Assembly: GCA_021202575.1 (NCBI GenBank)
Contig: JAJQCU010000243.1
Location: 16,663 to 21,878 of the forward strand
Direction: 5' to 3'
Length of the DNA: 5,216 nt
Source: Lachnospiraceae bacterium
GTDB lineage: Bacteria > Bacillota > Clostridia > Lachnospirales > Lachnospiraceae
Position 1 is the first letter of the stretch. The number at the start of each line of letters is the position of its first letter. Below the pieces are notes generated by a model, which worked only from the letters and a program-made list of their open reading frames with translations, made no database searches and was not told where the DNA came from. The position numbers and the translations under genes are program-made. This document shows positions 1 to 5,216 of the stretch, in pieces.

Positions 1-469
1 TTGGAGGAACTGTAGGGGCTGCTGGTGTGGATCGGCGCTCCTCCGTAAAAAACAGGTCAGGTCGATCCAAGGGCAGGTCTCCGTACACCTCGTCCGTGGA
101 AACCTGATGATAACGAGTAATCCCGTACTTCCGGCAAGCATCCATGAGCACCGCCGTACCTTTGATATTCGTATCCAGGAAAATTTCCGGATTCTCTATG
201 GAACGGTCCACATGGCTCTCCGCCGCAAAATTCACCACGATATCCGGGTGCTCCTCCTCAAACAATTTATATATAGCATCCCGGTCACAGATATCCGCTT
301 TCACAAATCTGAAATTCGGCTCATCCATCACAGGAGCCAGAGTGGAAAGATTTCCGGCGTAGGTAAGTTTATCCAGGCAAATAATGCGATAGTCTGGATA
401 GGTATCTAACATATGAAAAATAACGTTGCTTCCGATAAATCCGGCACCGCCGGTTACGATAATTGTCAT
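1..469 (-). CDS. rfbB: dTDP-glucose 4,6-dehydratase, N-terminal part, cut by window edge and apparently frameshifted
   Basis: RfbB is a cytoplasmic NAD-dependent short-chain dehydrogenase/reductase that converts dTDP-glucose to dTDP-4-keto-6-deoxyglucose, the second step toward dTDP-L-rhamnose. The N-terminus shows the Rossmann glycine motif TGGAGFIGSN (residues 6-15), DKLTYAGN (33-40), AAESHVDRS (82-90), TNIKGT (100-105) and the active-site STDEVYGDL (124-132; Asp126-Glu127 are the catalytic acid/base pair by family analogy). The ATG at 469-467 is preceded by AGGAG at 484-480, with a 10-nt spacer. The frame reads correctly to TEE (codons 142-144, ending at 38). Beyond that the family sequence TPIHTSSPYSSSK, including the catalytic Tyr of YxxxK, is found only in another frame, consistent with loss of one base between 38 and 37. 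The literal frame gives RRSTPAAPTVPP with no stop before the edge. Family members are about 340 residues, so more than half of the gene lies outside. Identification is very secure; whether the gene is functional is not. Confidence 0.93.
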   Translation of the reverse strand, partial: MTIIVTGGAGFIGSNVIFHMLDTYPDYRIICLDKLTYAGNLSTLAPVMDEPNFRFVKADICDRDAIYKLFEEEHPDIVVNFAAESHVDRSIENPEIFLDTNIKGTAVLMDACRKYGITRYHQVSTDEVYGDLPLDRPDLFFTEERRSTPAAPTVPP

Positions 470-479
470 TCCTTATATA

Positions 480-484
480 CTCCT
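480..484 (-). promoter_or_regulatory. ribosome binding site of rfbB
   Basis: On the minus strand AGGAG lies 10 nt before the rfbB ATG. A second purine run, AAGGA, abuts the ATG directly and is too close to serve as the Shine-Dalgarno sequence. The 102-nt gap to vanZ shows AT-rich -10-like hexamers but no matching -35, so I do not call a separate rfbB promoter. Confidence 0.5.
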
Positions 485-558
485 GCTTCTGTCTGTTAAA
501 CTCTTACTGTATATTTTAATGGTACCTGGTGCTGTGAATTTCTGCACTGCCCGACACC

Positions 559-575
559 GTGAATCCCACATTCAC
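559..575. repeat. perfect inverted repeat at the end of the VanZ-family gene
   Basis: GTGAAT (559-564) and ATTCAC (570-575) are exact reverse complements separated by 5 bases (CCCAC). The minus-strand transcript could form a 6-bp stem with a 5-nt loop spanning the VanZ-family stop codon (TGA at 574-572). No U-run follows on the minus strand, so it is not a classic intrinsic terminator. It could slow 3' decay or be chance. A third copy of GTGAAT lies nearby at about 534-539. Confidence 0.3.
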
Positions 576-1225
576 TGCTTCCTCCTGCGTCTGCATACCA
601 GCCACACTACAGTTCCGCCCAATAAACTGCCGATTGCGTTGTGGATCATATCGTCCCACTCGAACAGCCCCAGGTGGAAGAGCAATTGTGAGGTTTCTAT
701 GATAGCCGACAACAGGAAACCAATGACAAAAACAACAAAAATCTCAAGGAGAACTGTTTTCTTGGTTCTTGCGCTATCCTCTTCTCCGACTTTCTCTATC
801 GATTTATCCTCTGTCCGGCTATGTGGGTTCCCACACATCACCACCCCCAGGATACAGCCGAACGGGATAAACAGGATCACGTTCCAGATGCATTCCCACA
901 GCAACTTGATCTTTCCGTTATGGATTGCCCTCCATGACCAGAACGGCACAAACTCGTATGTCGCATTCTCCCCGGATTCCCTGGACATCAGAGTGATCAT
1001 CAGGATAAATGCTGTGTATATGACCAAGAGGTAATAGGAAAAGCGGGGCTGTTTCCATGCTCTCTTTTTTGCCATACCGCTGTTGACATCCCCGCTACTG
1101 GCATTTTTCCTCACAGCAGCCAACTTCACTCCATACAACAGCAACACACACGCAGTAAAGGCTCCTAACTCCAACCAACTCGCAGGCTCGATCCTGCCAT
1201 AAAACTCTATGATATATTCAAGCAA
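572..1225 (-). CDS. VanZ-family integral membrane protein
   Basis: This 217-residue protein has the VanZ-like domain layout. Hydrophobic segments lie at about residues 15-35, 65-82, 111-131, 158-180 and 193-211, and the C-terminus is strongly basic (CRRRRKQ). Family signatures are NVILFIPFG (115-123), the acidic-polar IETSQ (176-180) and FEWDDMIHNAIGSLLGG (188-204), matching the usual E-x-x-Q and D-D-x-x-x-N-x-x-G pattern. The founding member, VanZ, gives low-level teicoplanin resistance. Most relatives have no assigned function, and many sit in cell-envelope or polysaccharide loci, as here, so a resistance role should not be assumed. The start is TTG (1225-1223): an in-frame TAA lies two codons upstream (1231-1229) and the only early ATG is codon 51, after the first membrane segment. 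AAGGG lies 9 nt before the TTG. A charged insert (about residues 133-157) separates the third and fourth segments. The gene ends 102 nt before rfbB and probably shares its transcript. Confidence 0.88.
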   Translation of the reverse strand: MLEYIIEFYGRIEPASWLELGAFTACVLLLYGVKLAAVRKNASSGDVNSGMAKKRAWKQPRFSYYLLVIYTAFILMITLMSRESGENATYEFVPFWSWRAIHNGKIKLLWECIWNVILFIPFGCILGVVMCGNPHSRTEDKSIEKVGEEDSARTKKTVLLEIFVVFVIGFLLSAIIETSQLLFHLGLFEWDDMIHNAIGSLLGGTVVWLVCRRRRKQ

Positions 1226-1234
1226 AGTTTATTA

Positions 1235-1239
1235 CCCTT
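1235..1239 (-). promoter_or_regulatory. ribosome binding site fixing the TTG start of the VanZ-family gene
   Basis: AAGGG on the minus strand is followed by a 9-nt spacer and then TTG at 1225. With the in-frame TAA at 1231-1229, which lies between this site and the TTG, it leaves TTG as the only credible start for the full domain. Confidence 0.55.
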
Positions 1240-1364
1240 ACACTCCCGTTGTTTCAGATTTTTATATCGCCCTCAGTTACAGTACAGGCACATGAATATC
1301 ATACGAATTCACGAATGAAACTTACAGCCATGAATAGCGGATCATGATTCCGGATAGAATAATA

Positions 1365-1383
1365 CCGAATTACTTTCGGGAGG
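1365..1383 (+). promoter_or_regulatory. Shine-Dalgarno sequence overlapped by a small hairpin, upstream of the 55-codon gene
   Basis: GGGAGG (1378-1383) is a strong Shine-Dalgarno sequence 7 nt before the ATG at 1391. CCGAA (1365-1369) and TTCGG (1375-1379) form a perfect 5-bp stem with a 5-nt loop, and its 3' arm covers the first two G residues of the Shine-Dalgarno. The hairpin could temper translation or be incidental; a 5-bp stem is weak. Confidence 0.5.
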
Positions 1384-1390
1384 CAGATTA

Positions 1391-1558
1391 ATGCTATTCT
1401 TTATTTCAATCCTGCTGCTATCACAAGCATTTATCATTTACTGTTGCATCGCACTCGGCAAATACCACTCCGAGATGGAAACAGAAATCAGGGCTTATGA
1501 AGATTCTGTTCAAGATGAATACGTCAAGGAATGGAATAAGCGGCACAGACGCACATAA
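1391..1558 (+). CDS. small single-pass membrane protein, 55 aa, unknown function
   Basis: This short gene runs opposite to every large gene in the window. The ATG at 1391 follows GGGAGG by 7 nt, and TAA closes it at 1556-1558. The protein begins with a hydrophobic stretch (MLFFISILLLSQAFIIYCCI, residues 1-20), which could be a membrane anchor or an uncleaved signal. It continues into a highly charged, probably helical tail (about 24-55) rich in Glu, Lys and Arg, ending NKRHRRT. With no N-terminal positive charge and a basic C-terminus, an N-out/C-in anchor is the likelier topology. I do not recognise the family and give no function. The good Shine-Dalgarno, the clean membrane-plus-charged-tail layout and the position in otherwise empty DNA argue for a real gene; its length and the lack of a clear promoter argue for caution. 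It could be a leftover from an inserted element or a regulator of the neighbouring envelope genes. Confidence 0.6.
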   Translation: MLFFISILLLSQAFIIYCCIALGKYHSEMETEIRAYEDSVQDEYVKEWNKRHRRT

Positions 1559-1572
1559 TTGATAAATCTGTT

Positions 1573-1650
1573 TCATGTTTCTGCGGACACTGCCTCATGC
1601 TTTTTATCGAACATTTCCCATGCTACATTTACTTCTTCATCCGATATTGT
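1573..1650 (-). pseudogene. possible remnant of a small coding gene after glf, 25 codons
   Basis: Directly downstream of glf, an open minus-strand frame reads TISDEEVNVAWEMFDKKHEA and ends in a TGA at 1575-1573. It is bounded upstream by another TGA (1653-1651) and has no ATG, GTG or TTG before its internal Met, so it cannot be translated as a normal gene. The composition (an acidic start, then an amphipathic helix with W, F and KKH) resembles a piece of a short antitoxin-like or regulatory protein, but that is only an impression. It may be chance. Confidence 0.22.
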
Positions 1651-1663
1651 TCATATAGCAACT

Positions 1664-2773
1664 TCACAGCATCTCTTCGCATTTCTCCAACACAGCCGCT
1701 ATTACCTGATCCATGTCGTAATACTTGTATTCACCCAGCCGACCGCCGAAGATAACGTTTTCTTCTTTATCCGCTAAGGCTTTATACTGTGCATAAAGTT
1801 TACTATTCTTCTCATCATTTACTGGATAATATGGTTCATCTCCCGGCTTCCACTCAGAAGAATACTCACGGCTGATTACCGTTTTAGGGATGTCGTTACC
1901 GTCTGCATCCTTGCCGAACTCAAACCACTTATGCTCAATGATTCTCGTCCACGGTGTCTCCCGGTCTGTGTAGTTCACAGCGGCATTTCCCTGGAAATTT
2001 GGGATGTTCAGAAGTTCCGTTTCAAAACGCACAGACCGATATTCCAAATAGCCAAGCGCATAATTAAAGTACGCATCAATCGGACCTGTGTACACAACCT
2101 TATCTGCCAGAGCGTCCAATTCAGCCTTATGCTCCAAATAGTCCGTATTCAACCGGACTTCTATCCCGTCCAGCAGATTTTCAATCAACTTTGTGTACCC
2201 GCCGATGGGAATCCCTTGATAGAGAGCGTTGAAGTAATTATTGTCGAATGTCAGGCGCACAGGCAGACGCTTGATAATGAAAGCAGGAAGGGCTTTGCAG
2301 TCCCTGCCCCACTGCTTCTCCGTGTAGCCTTTGACCAGCTTCTCAAAGATATCACGCCCAACCAGAGAGATGGCCTGTTCTTCAAGGTTCTGCGGCTCTC
2401 CCGTGATCTCCGCCCTCTGCTCGTTGATTTTCGCTTCCGCCTCCTCCGGCGTCACCACACCCCACATCTTATTGAAGGTATACATATTAAAAGGCATAGA
2501 ATAAAGTTCGCCTTTGTAATTTGCCACAGGGGAATTTGTGAAGCGGTTGAACTCCGCAAACTGCGTAATGTAATTCCAGACCTTCTTATTATTGGTATGA
2601 AAAATATGCGCTCCGTATTTATGGACATGGATGCCCTCGATGTCCTCAGTATAGACGTTACCACCTATATTCGGACGCCTGTCAACAACAAGGACAGATT
2701 TGCCATGAATTTTCGCTTCATGTGCGAAGATGGCCCCATATAAGCCGGAGCCGACTATTAAATAATCATACAT
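1664..2773 (-). CDS. glf: UDP-galactopyranose mutase
   Basis: Glf is a cytoplasmic FAD flavoenzyme that interconverts UDP-galactopyranose and UDP-galactofuranose, giving the galactofuranose donor for surface glycans. The 369-residue product is full length (bacterial enzymes are about 365-400). The FAD-binding GSGLYGA is at residues 8-14, with the ribose-binding acidic residue in VVDRR (29-33) and GGN at 37-39. Other family blocks are HKYGAHIFHT (51-60), EKQWG (152-156), the substrate-site segment PVRLTFDNNYFNALYQG (171-187) with IPIGGYTKL (188-196), and the C-terminal FGGRLGEYKYYDMDQVI (342-358). Arg173 and Arg345 match the two conserved arginines that bind the UDP-sugar diphosphate in the Klebsiella and E. 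coli enzymes. The ATG at 2773-2771 lies 6 nt after the wzx stop. AAAGGA (2791-2786), inside the wzx 3' end, is the likely ribosome binding site with a rather long 12-nt spacer. Co-transcription with wzx is therefore likely. No key residue appears to be missing. Confidence 0.97.
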   Translation of the reverse strand: MYDYLIVGSGLYGAIFAHEAKIHGKSVLVVDRRPNIGGNVYTEDIEGIHVHKYGAHIFHTNNKKVWNYITQFAEFNRFTNSPVANYKGELYSMPFNMYTFNKMWGVVTPEEAEAKINEQRAEITGEPQNLEEQAISLVGRDIFEKLVKGYTEKQWGRDCKALPAFIIKRLPVRLTFDNNYFNALYQGIPIGGYTKLIENLLDGIEVRLNTDYLEHKAELDALADKVVYTGPIDAYFNYALGYLEYRSVRFETELLNIPNFQGNAAVNYTDRETPWTRIIEHKWFEFGKDADGNDIPKTVISREYSSEWKPGDEPYYPVNDEKNSKLYAQYKALADKEENVIFGGRLGEYKYYDMDQVIAAVLEKCEEML

Positions 2774-2779
2774 TAGTCG

Positions 2780-4246
2780 TTATTTTCCTTTCGTTTTAAT
2801 ATGTTTCATTTTTTGAAGCAATTGATGGAATATTTCCACTATCAATTTTTCTTTCTTAGCAAGAAGCGCTATTCCATACGCTCCAAAAAACAAACAGGCA
2901 GTAACAGCCAAAGTCAGAAAATCACCAAATCCAACTCGGACAAACCAATAAGAACACGCCGTCCCCAGCAACAAGCCGAGGAGAATTTTCCAATAAGCCA
3001 CCGTTCGGAATGCGTCGGACACCTCCATGCGTAACGCTACGAACTGAACAATCAATACCGTTACTTCTGCTGCTAAAGTGCCGATGGCTGCTCCAGAAGA
3101 TTTGAATTGTGGAATCAAAACGGCATTCAAAATCAAATCAACCACAGCACCCGCAATTTCTGAATAGAGAACAACCTTCTCTCGTCCTAAAGGAACCAGA
3201 ATCTGAATGCCTAAAATATTTGTTAGACCAATCAGCAACAGGGTAGGCATTATAATCTGCATAGGCACAATAGAACCCGCATAGGCAGAACCCGAAAGAA
3301 AAAATATACCTAGCTTTGCATAAAGAACAAAATATAACATCAAAGGAGACGCAAGTATAAAAACAAAGTTCAGGGCTTTTTTTGTGATACGCTTGAATTC
3401 ATCCATCAAACCGTGTTCCACATAATATGACATACGCGGTAGCAGCACTGTACCCAAAGAAGTTACGATGCTCACCAGAACAGTTTTAATTTTAACTGCT
3501 GCATTGTAATAACCCACGTCCTCATCCGTTGTCATAAATCCCAGCATAACCGTGTCCAGATGTGTATAAATCGTCGTAGCGCAGGACATGGCAAAAAACA
3601 CGCCAATCGCCTTAAAGTGACGCTTGAAATTGTACCCTCCAATAGGCTTCATGTCGATATACTTATGGGCATTGGCAAAATTAAAAATATTAGATGCCGA
3701 GGACGCTAAAATAGAAATACCTCCGTAAATCACATAATCATCCTGCTCATGAATCAGCAAAAACATAGCGAGAAGCGCAACGAGTTTGAAAATAACAGAG
3801 CGAACTGTAATGTAAGTATATTGTTCCAGCGCCTTGTACAGCCACTCCATGCCGACAGATGTCAGCAGTATTGTCGCACTGACTACTACATATAGCGTCC
3901 TGTCCTCCTGCAGCCTCGGCACAAACAGAAGCGCCAGGATTAGAACCGCATATGAAATCACATCCATCACAAGGTTGATTATCAACAATTCCTGGGTCGT
4001 CCTGGTCAGTTTTTCCCTATTATCCCCAACTTTGGCACACGCCCGGATGCCATACGTCGGTATCCCCAGTTGCGCAAACATCGAGAAATACGAAATCAAT
4101 GACGTCGCAAACGACACCTTGCCAGTTCCGACAGGGAGCAGAACCCTCGATACATACGGGAATGTAATCAGTGGGAAGATGAAAGACGACATCGTCAGGA
4201 TGGCGTTCATGATAAAGTTGAGTTTTAATGATACCTTATTTGCCAT
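2780..4246 (-). CDS. wzx: Wzx-type polysaccharide repeat-unit flippase (MOP/PST family)
   Basis: Wzx proteins move undecaprenyl-diphosphate-linked repeat units from the inner to the outer face of the cytoplasmic membrane, for polymerisation by Wzy. From the preferred ATG (4246-4244) the product is 488 residues, with about 12-14 hydrophobic segments throughout, as usual for the family. Typical features are the N-terminal SSFIFPLITFPYVSRVL (residues 20-36), followed by QLGIPTYGIR (59-68), then HLDTVMLG (229-236), VGYYNAAVKI (244-253) and SGAAIGTLAAE (384-394) in the second half. The C-terminus is basic (KMKHIKTKGK). An in-frame TTG at 4258-4256 would add MNSK. I prefer the ATG because family members start just before the first helix and neither start has a good Shine-Dalgarno. 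The gene follows wzy after an AT-rich gap and precedes glf by 6 nt, the classic context for a Wzx/Wzy system. Substrate specificity cannot be read from the sequence; Glf next door suggests a galactofuranose-containing unit. Confidence 0.93.
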   Translation of the reverse strand: MANKVSLKLNFIMNAILTMSSFIFPLITFPYVSRVLLPVGTGKVSFATSLISYFSMFAQLGIPTYGIRACAKVGDNREKLTRTTQELLIINLVMDVISYAVLILALLFVPRLQEDRTLYVVVSATILLTSVGMEWLYKALEQYTYITVRSVIFKLVALLAMFLLIHEQDDYVIYGGISILASSASNIFNFANAHKYIDMKPIGGYNFKRHFKAIGVFFAMSCATTIYTHLDTVMLGFMTTDEDVGYYNAAVKIKTVLVSIVTSLGTVLLPRMSYYVEHGLMDEFKRITKKALNFVFILASPLMLYFVLYAKLGIFFLSGSAYAGSIVPMQIIMPTLLLIGLTNILGIQILVPLGREKVVLYSEIAGAVVDLILNAVLIPQFKSSGAAIGTLAAEVTVLIVQFVALRMEVSDAFRTVAYWKILLGLLLGTACSYWFVRVGFGDFLTLAVTACLFFGAYGIALLAKKEKLIVEIFHQLLQKMKHIKTKGK

Positions 4247-4333
4247 TTTAGAATTCAACCACTTATTGCTACATTATATTTTATATGAAATATTCAGATA
4301 TCCTCACCAAATATATAAACAAGCCAGACGGAT
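4247..4333 (-). promoter_or_regulatory. AT-rich gap between wzy and wzx with a consensus -10-like box
   Basis: This 87-nt spacer is strongly AT-rich. On the minus strand it contains an exact TATAAT (4278-4273), which would start transcription about 20 nt before the wzx ATG. The -35 position at 17-nt spacing (ATATCT) fits poorly, and exact -10 matches arise easily in such DNA, so a separate wzx promoter is only possible. No hairpin with a U-run is seen, so read-through from wzy is expected. Confidence 0.22.
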
Positions 4334-5216
4334 CTAATCAGGCTCGCTCTTCTTCATTTCATAACTTCCTTTCATATACACAAATGCAGTAACAGCCCAC
4401 GGCAACGCATAACCTGTCATAACACTGGTAAAAAAACAAATCAACGTAAATGTAACTGTATATGCCAAACCCTCCCATTTTTTTTCTTTGACAGAGTAAT
4501 ACACGTACAAAAATGTCGGAAGAATAATCAACAACGCTCCCCCCAACCCTCCATAAGCAAACAGCAGTGGAATCCCAACAGAGGAACCTTGCTTATAGTG
4601 ATAGTAACTTTGTAAAACCTCCGATCCGCCATATCCGAGTCCTATTGGGAAAGTATCTATAAAGGTTTTAAAGCATGTTACAATATGATCATACCGTACC
4701 CCATAAGAACCGGTTGTCATTTTTGTTAATGCTAAATTTAACAGCGCAATACTACCTATCACTACGATAAAAGGCAGGAAAAGAGCTTTGCATATTTTCG
4801 AAAATTTACTATTTGACTCGGAGAAAAACAAGCGGATACCATAATAAAGCACTGTTGCAATAATTCCAGTAGTAGAAAAAGTCGTATACAATGTTGCAAC
4901 AAGAATAATTTTTACAAACGGTCTCCCGTTAGATGAACGCATTTCCATCATAAACGCGATTACAAGTTGAAACGCAAACATCGTTCCTTCTGTAAATATC
5001 CCGCAATTCCGCTGAATTCCATAAATTAACGTGTCCGCAAGCTGGCCAGTCGGAGCATAATAGAAATTGTAATAATTAACTGCCCTTCGTGTCTCATCCC
5101 ACTCATATGTGATTGTACCGGATGGCCTAATTACTCCCATAATACTTCCAGCTAACCAGAAAAACAGAGAAATAATCGCAATCAAAACAATCAGGTTAAC
5201 ATACTTTCTCCAGAAT
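4334..5216 (-). CDS. wzy: Wzy-like polysaccharide polymerase / O-antigen ligase-type membrane protein, C-terminal part
   Basis: The visible 293 codons end at TAG (4336-4334), and the frame stays open to the window edge (residues FWRKYVNLIV precede the TTG at 5185). The start therefore lies outside the window and that TTG should not be used. Wzy enzymes are about 400-450 residues, so roughly two thirds are present. Numbering from the edge, hydrophobic segments lie near 8-29, 78-93, 100-131, 143-163, 215-241 and 248-281. Between them are two hydrophilic loops typical of Wzy/O-antigen ligases: QRNCGIFTEGTMFAF (68-82), like the R-x-x-G-x-F-x-E element, and the large loop with VRYDHI (173-178) and FPIGLGYGGSEV (189-200). 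The protein would join lipid-linked repeat units on the outer face of the membrane. Polymerase and ligase are hard to tell apart by sequence; the adjacent Wzx favours polymerase. The gene is visibly more AT-rich than rfbB, as is common for wzy. Confidence 0.83.
   Translation of the reverse strand, partial: FWRKYVNLIVLIAIISLFFWLAGSIMGVIRPSGTITYEWDETRRAVNYYNFYYAPTGQLADTLIYGIQRNCGIFTEGTMFAFQLVIAFMMEMRSSNGRPFVKIILVATLYTTFSTTGIIATVLYYGIRLFFSESNSKFSKICKALFLPFIVVIGSIALLNLALTKMTTGSYGVRYDHIVTCFKTFIDTFPIGLGYGGSEVLQSYYHYKQGSSVGIPLLFAYGGLGGALLIILPTFLYVYYSVKEKKWEGLAYTVTFTLICFFTSVMTGYALPWAVTAFVYMKGSYEMKKSEPD

Larger units (their letters stand above)
1226..1390. other. divergent intergenic region with small dyad and direct repeats
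   Basis: This stretch separates the VanZ-family gene (minus) from the small plus-strand gene, so it should carry promoters for both. I see a tandem ACGAAT-TC-ACGAAT (1303-1316) and an imperfect dyad: CGGA (1338-1341) with TCCG (1349-1352) around a TCATGA palindrome. Either could be an operator, and neither matches a known site that I recognise. A minus-strand -10-like TATAAA (1266-1261) and a plus-strand TAGAAT (1355-1360) are present, but neither has a fair -35 at 16-18 nt. I find no coding frame here. Confidence 0.35.

Noticed and set aside
107..409. Plus-strand open frame of 100 codons
   Set aside because: It is antisense to the clearly conserved N-terminal half of rfbB.
426..1034. Plus-strand open frame of 202 codons
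   Set aside because: It lies antisense to the VanZ-family gene and the rfbB start; the translation is His/Pro/Ser-rich and shows no recognisable domain.
1261..1289. Promoter for the VanZ-family gene with TATAAA as -10
   Set aside because: No acceptable -35 exists at 15-19 nt spacing; the -10-like box alone is not enough.
1559..1663. Intrinsic terminator between glf and the small plus-strand gene
   Set aside because: I searched both strands for a GC-rich stem followed by a T run and found none, although convergent genes would make one expected.
1931..2743. Long plus-strand open frame (270 codons)
   Set aside because: It is the antisense shadow of glf, whose minus-strand product matches its family from end to end; the plus frame has no domain and no Shine-Dalgarno of note.
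3834..4337. Plus-strand open frame of 167 codons
   Set aside because: It is antisense to the wzx N-terminal half and runs through the AT-rich gap to the wzy stop; no domain is visible.
5183..5185. TTG as the start of the wzy gene
   Set aside because: The frame remains open and membrane-like upstream to the window edge, and the fragment is much shorter than the family, so the true start lies outside.

Overview
The window looks like part of a surface-polysaccharide (capsule or O-antigen-like) gene cluster. The host is probably a low-to-mid GC Firmicute, most likely a Clostridia/Lachnospiraceae-type gut anaerobe. That placement is an inference from the flavour of the proteins (RfbB, Glf, Wzx, a VanZ-family protein), the purine-rich ribosome binding sites, a TTG start and the moderate GC content; no RNA marker gene is present to test it.

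All the large genes lie on the minus strand, so transcription runs from high to low coordinates. In that order they are: the C-terminal part of a Wzy-type polysaccharide polymerase (5216-4334, cut by the window edge); a Wzx-type lipid-linked-oligosaccharide flippase (4246-2780); UDP-galactopyranose mutase Glf (2773-1664, only 6 nt after wzx); a 438-bp non-operonic stretch; a VanZ-family membrane protein starting at TTG (1225-572); and the N-terminal part of dTDP-glucose 4,6-dehydratase RfbB (469 to the window edge). The 438-bp stretch holds a 55-codon membrane-protein gene on the PLUS strand (1391-1558) and, opposite, a 25-codon coding-looking remnant just after glf (1650-1573).

In a typical pathway, RfbB makes dTDP-4-keto-6-deoxyglucose, the branch point to dTDP-L-rhamnose and other deoxysugars. 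Glf makes UDP-galactofuranose. Glycosyltransferases outside this window would assemble the repeat unit on undecaprenyl phosphate, Wzx would flip it across the membrane and Wzy would polymerise it. The product is therefore probably a galactofuranose-containing, and perhaps rhamnose-containing, heteropolysaccharide. VanZ-family proteins often sit beside such clusters, but their role there is unsettled.

The main anomalies are an apparent one-base deletion in rfbB near position 37/38, close to the window edge; the short plus-strand gene, whose Shine-Dalgarno sequence overlaps a small hairpin; the gene remnant after glf; and a drop in GC from rfbB to wzy. I see no RNA genes, CRISPR array, insertion sequence or convincing intrinsic terminator, and nothing that amounts to a clearly new system.
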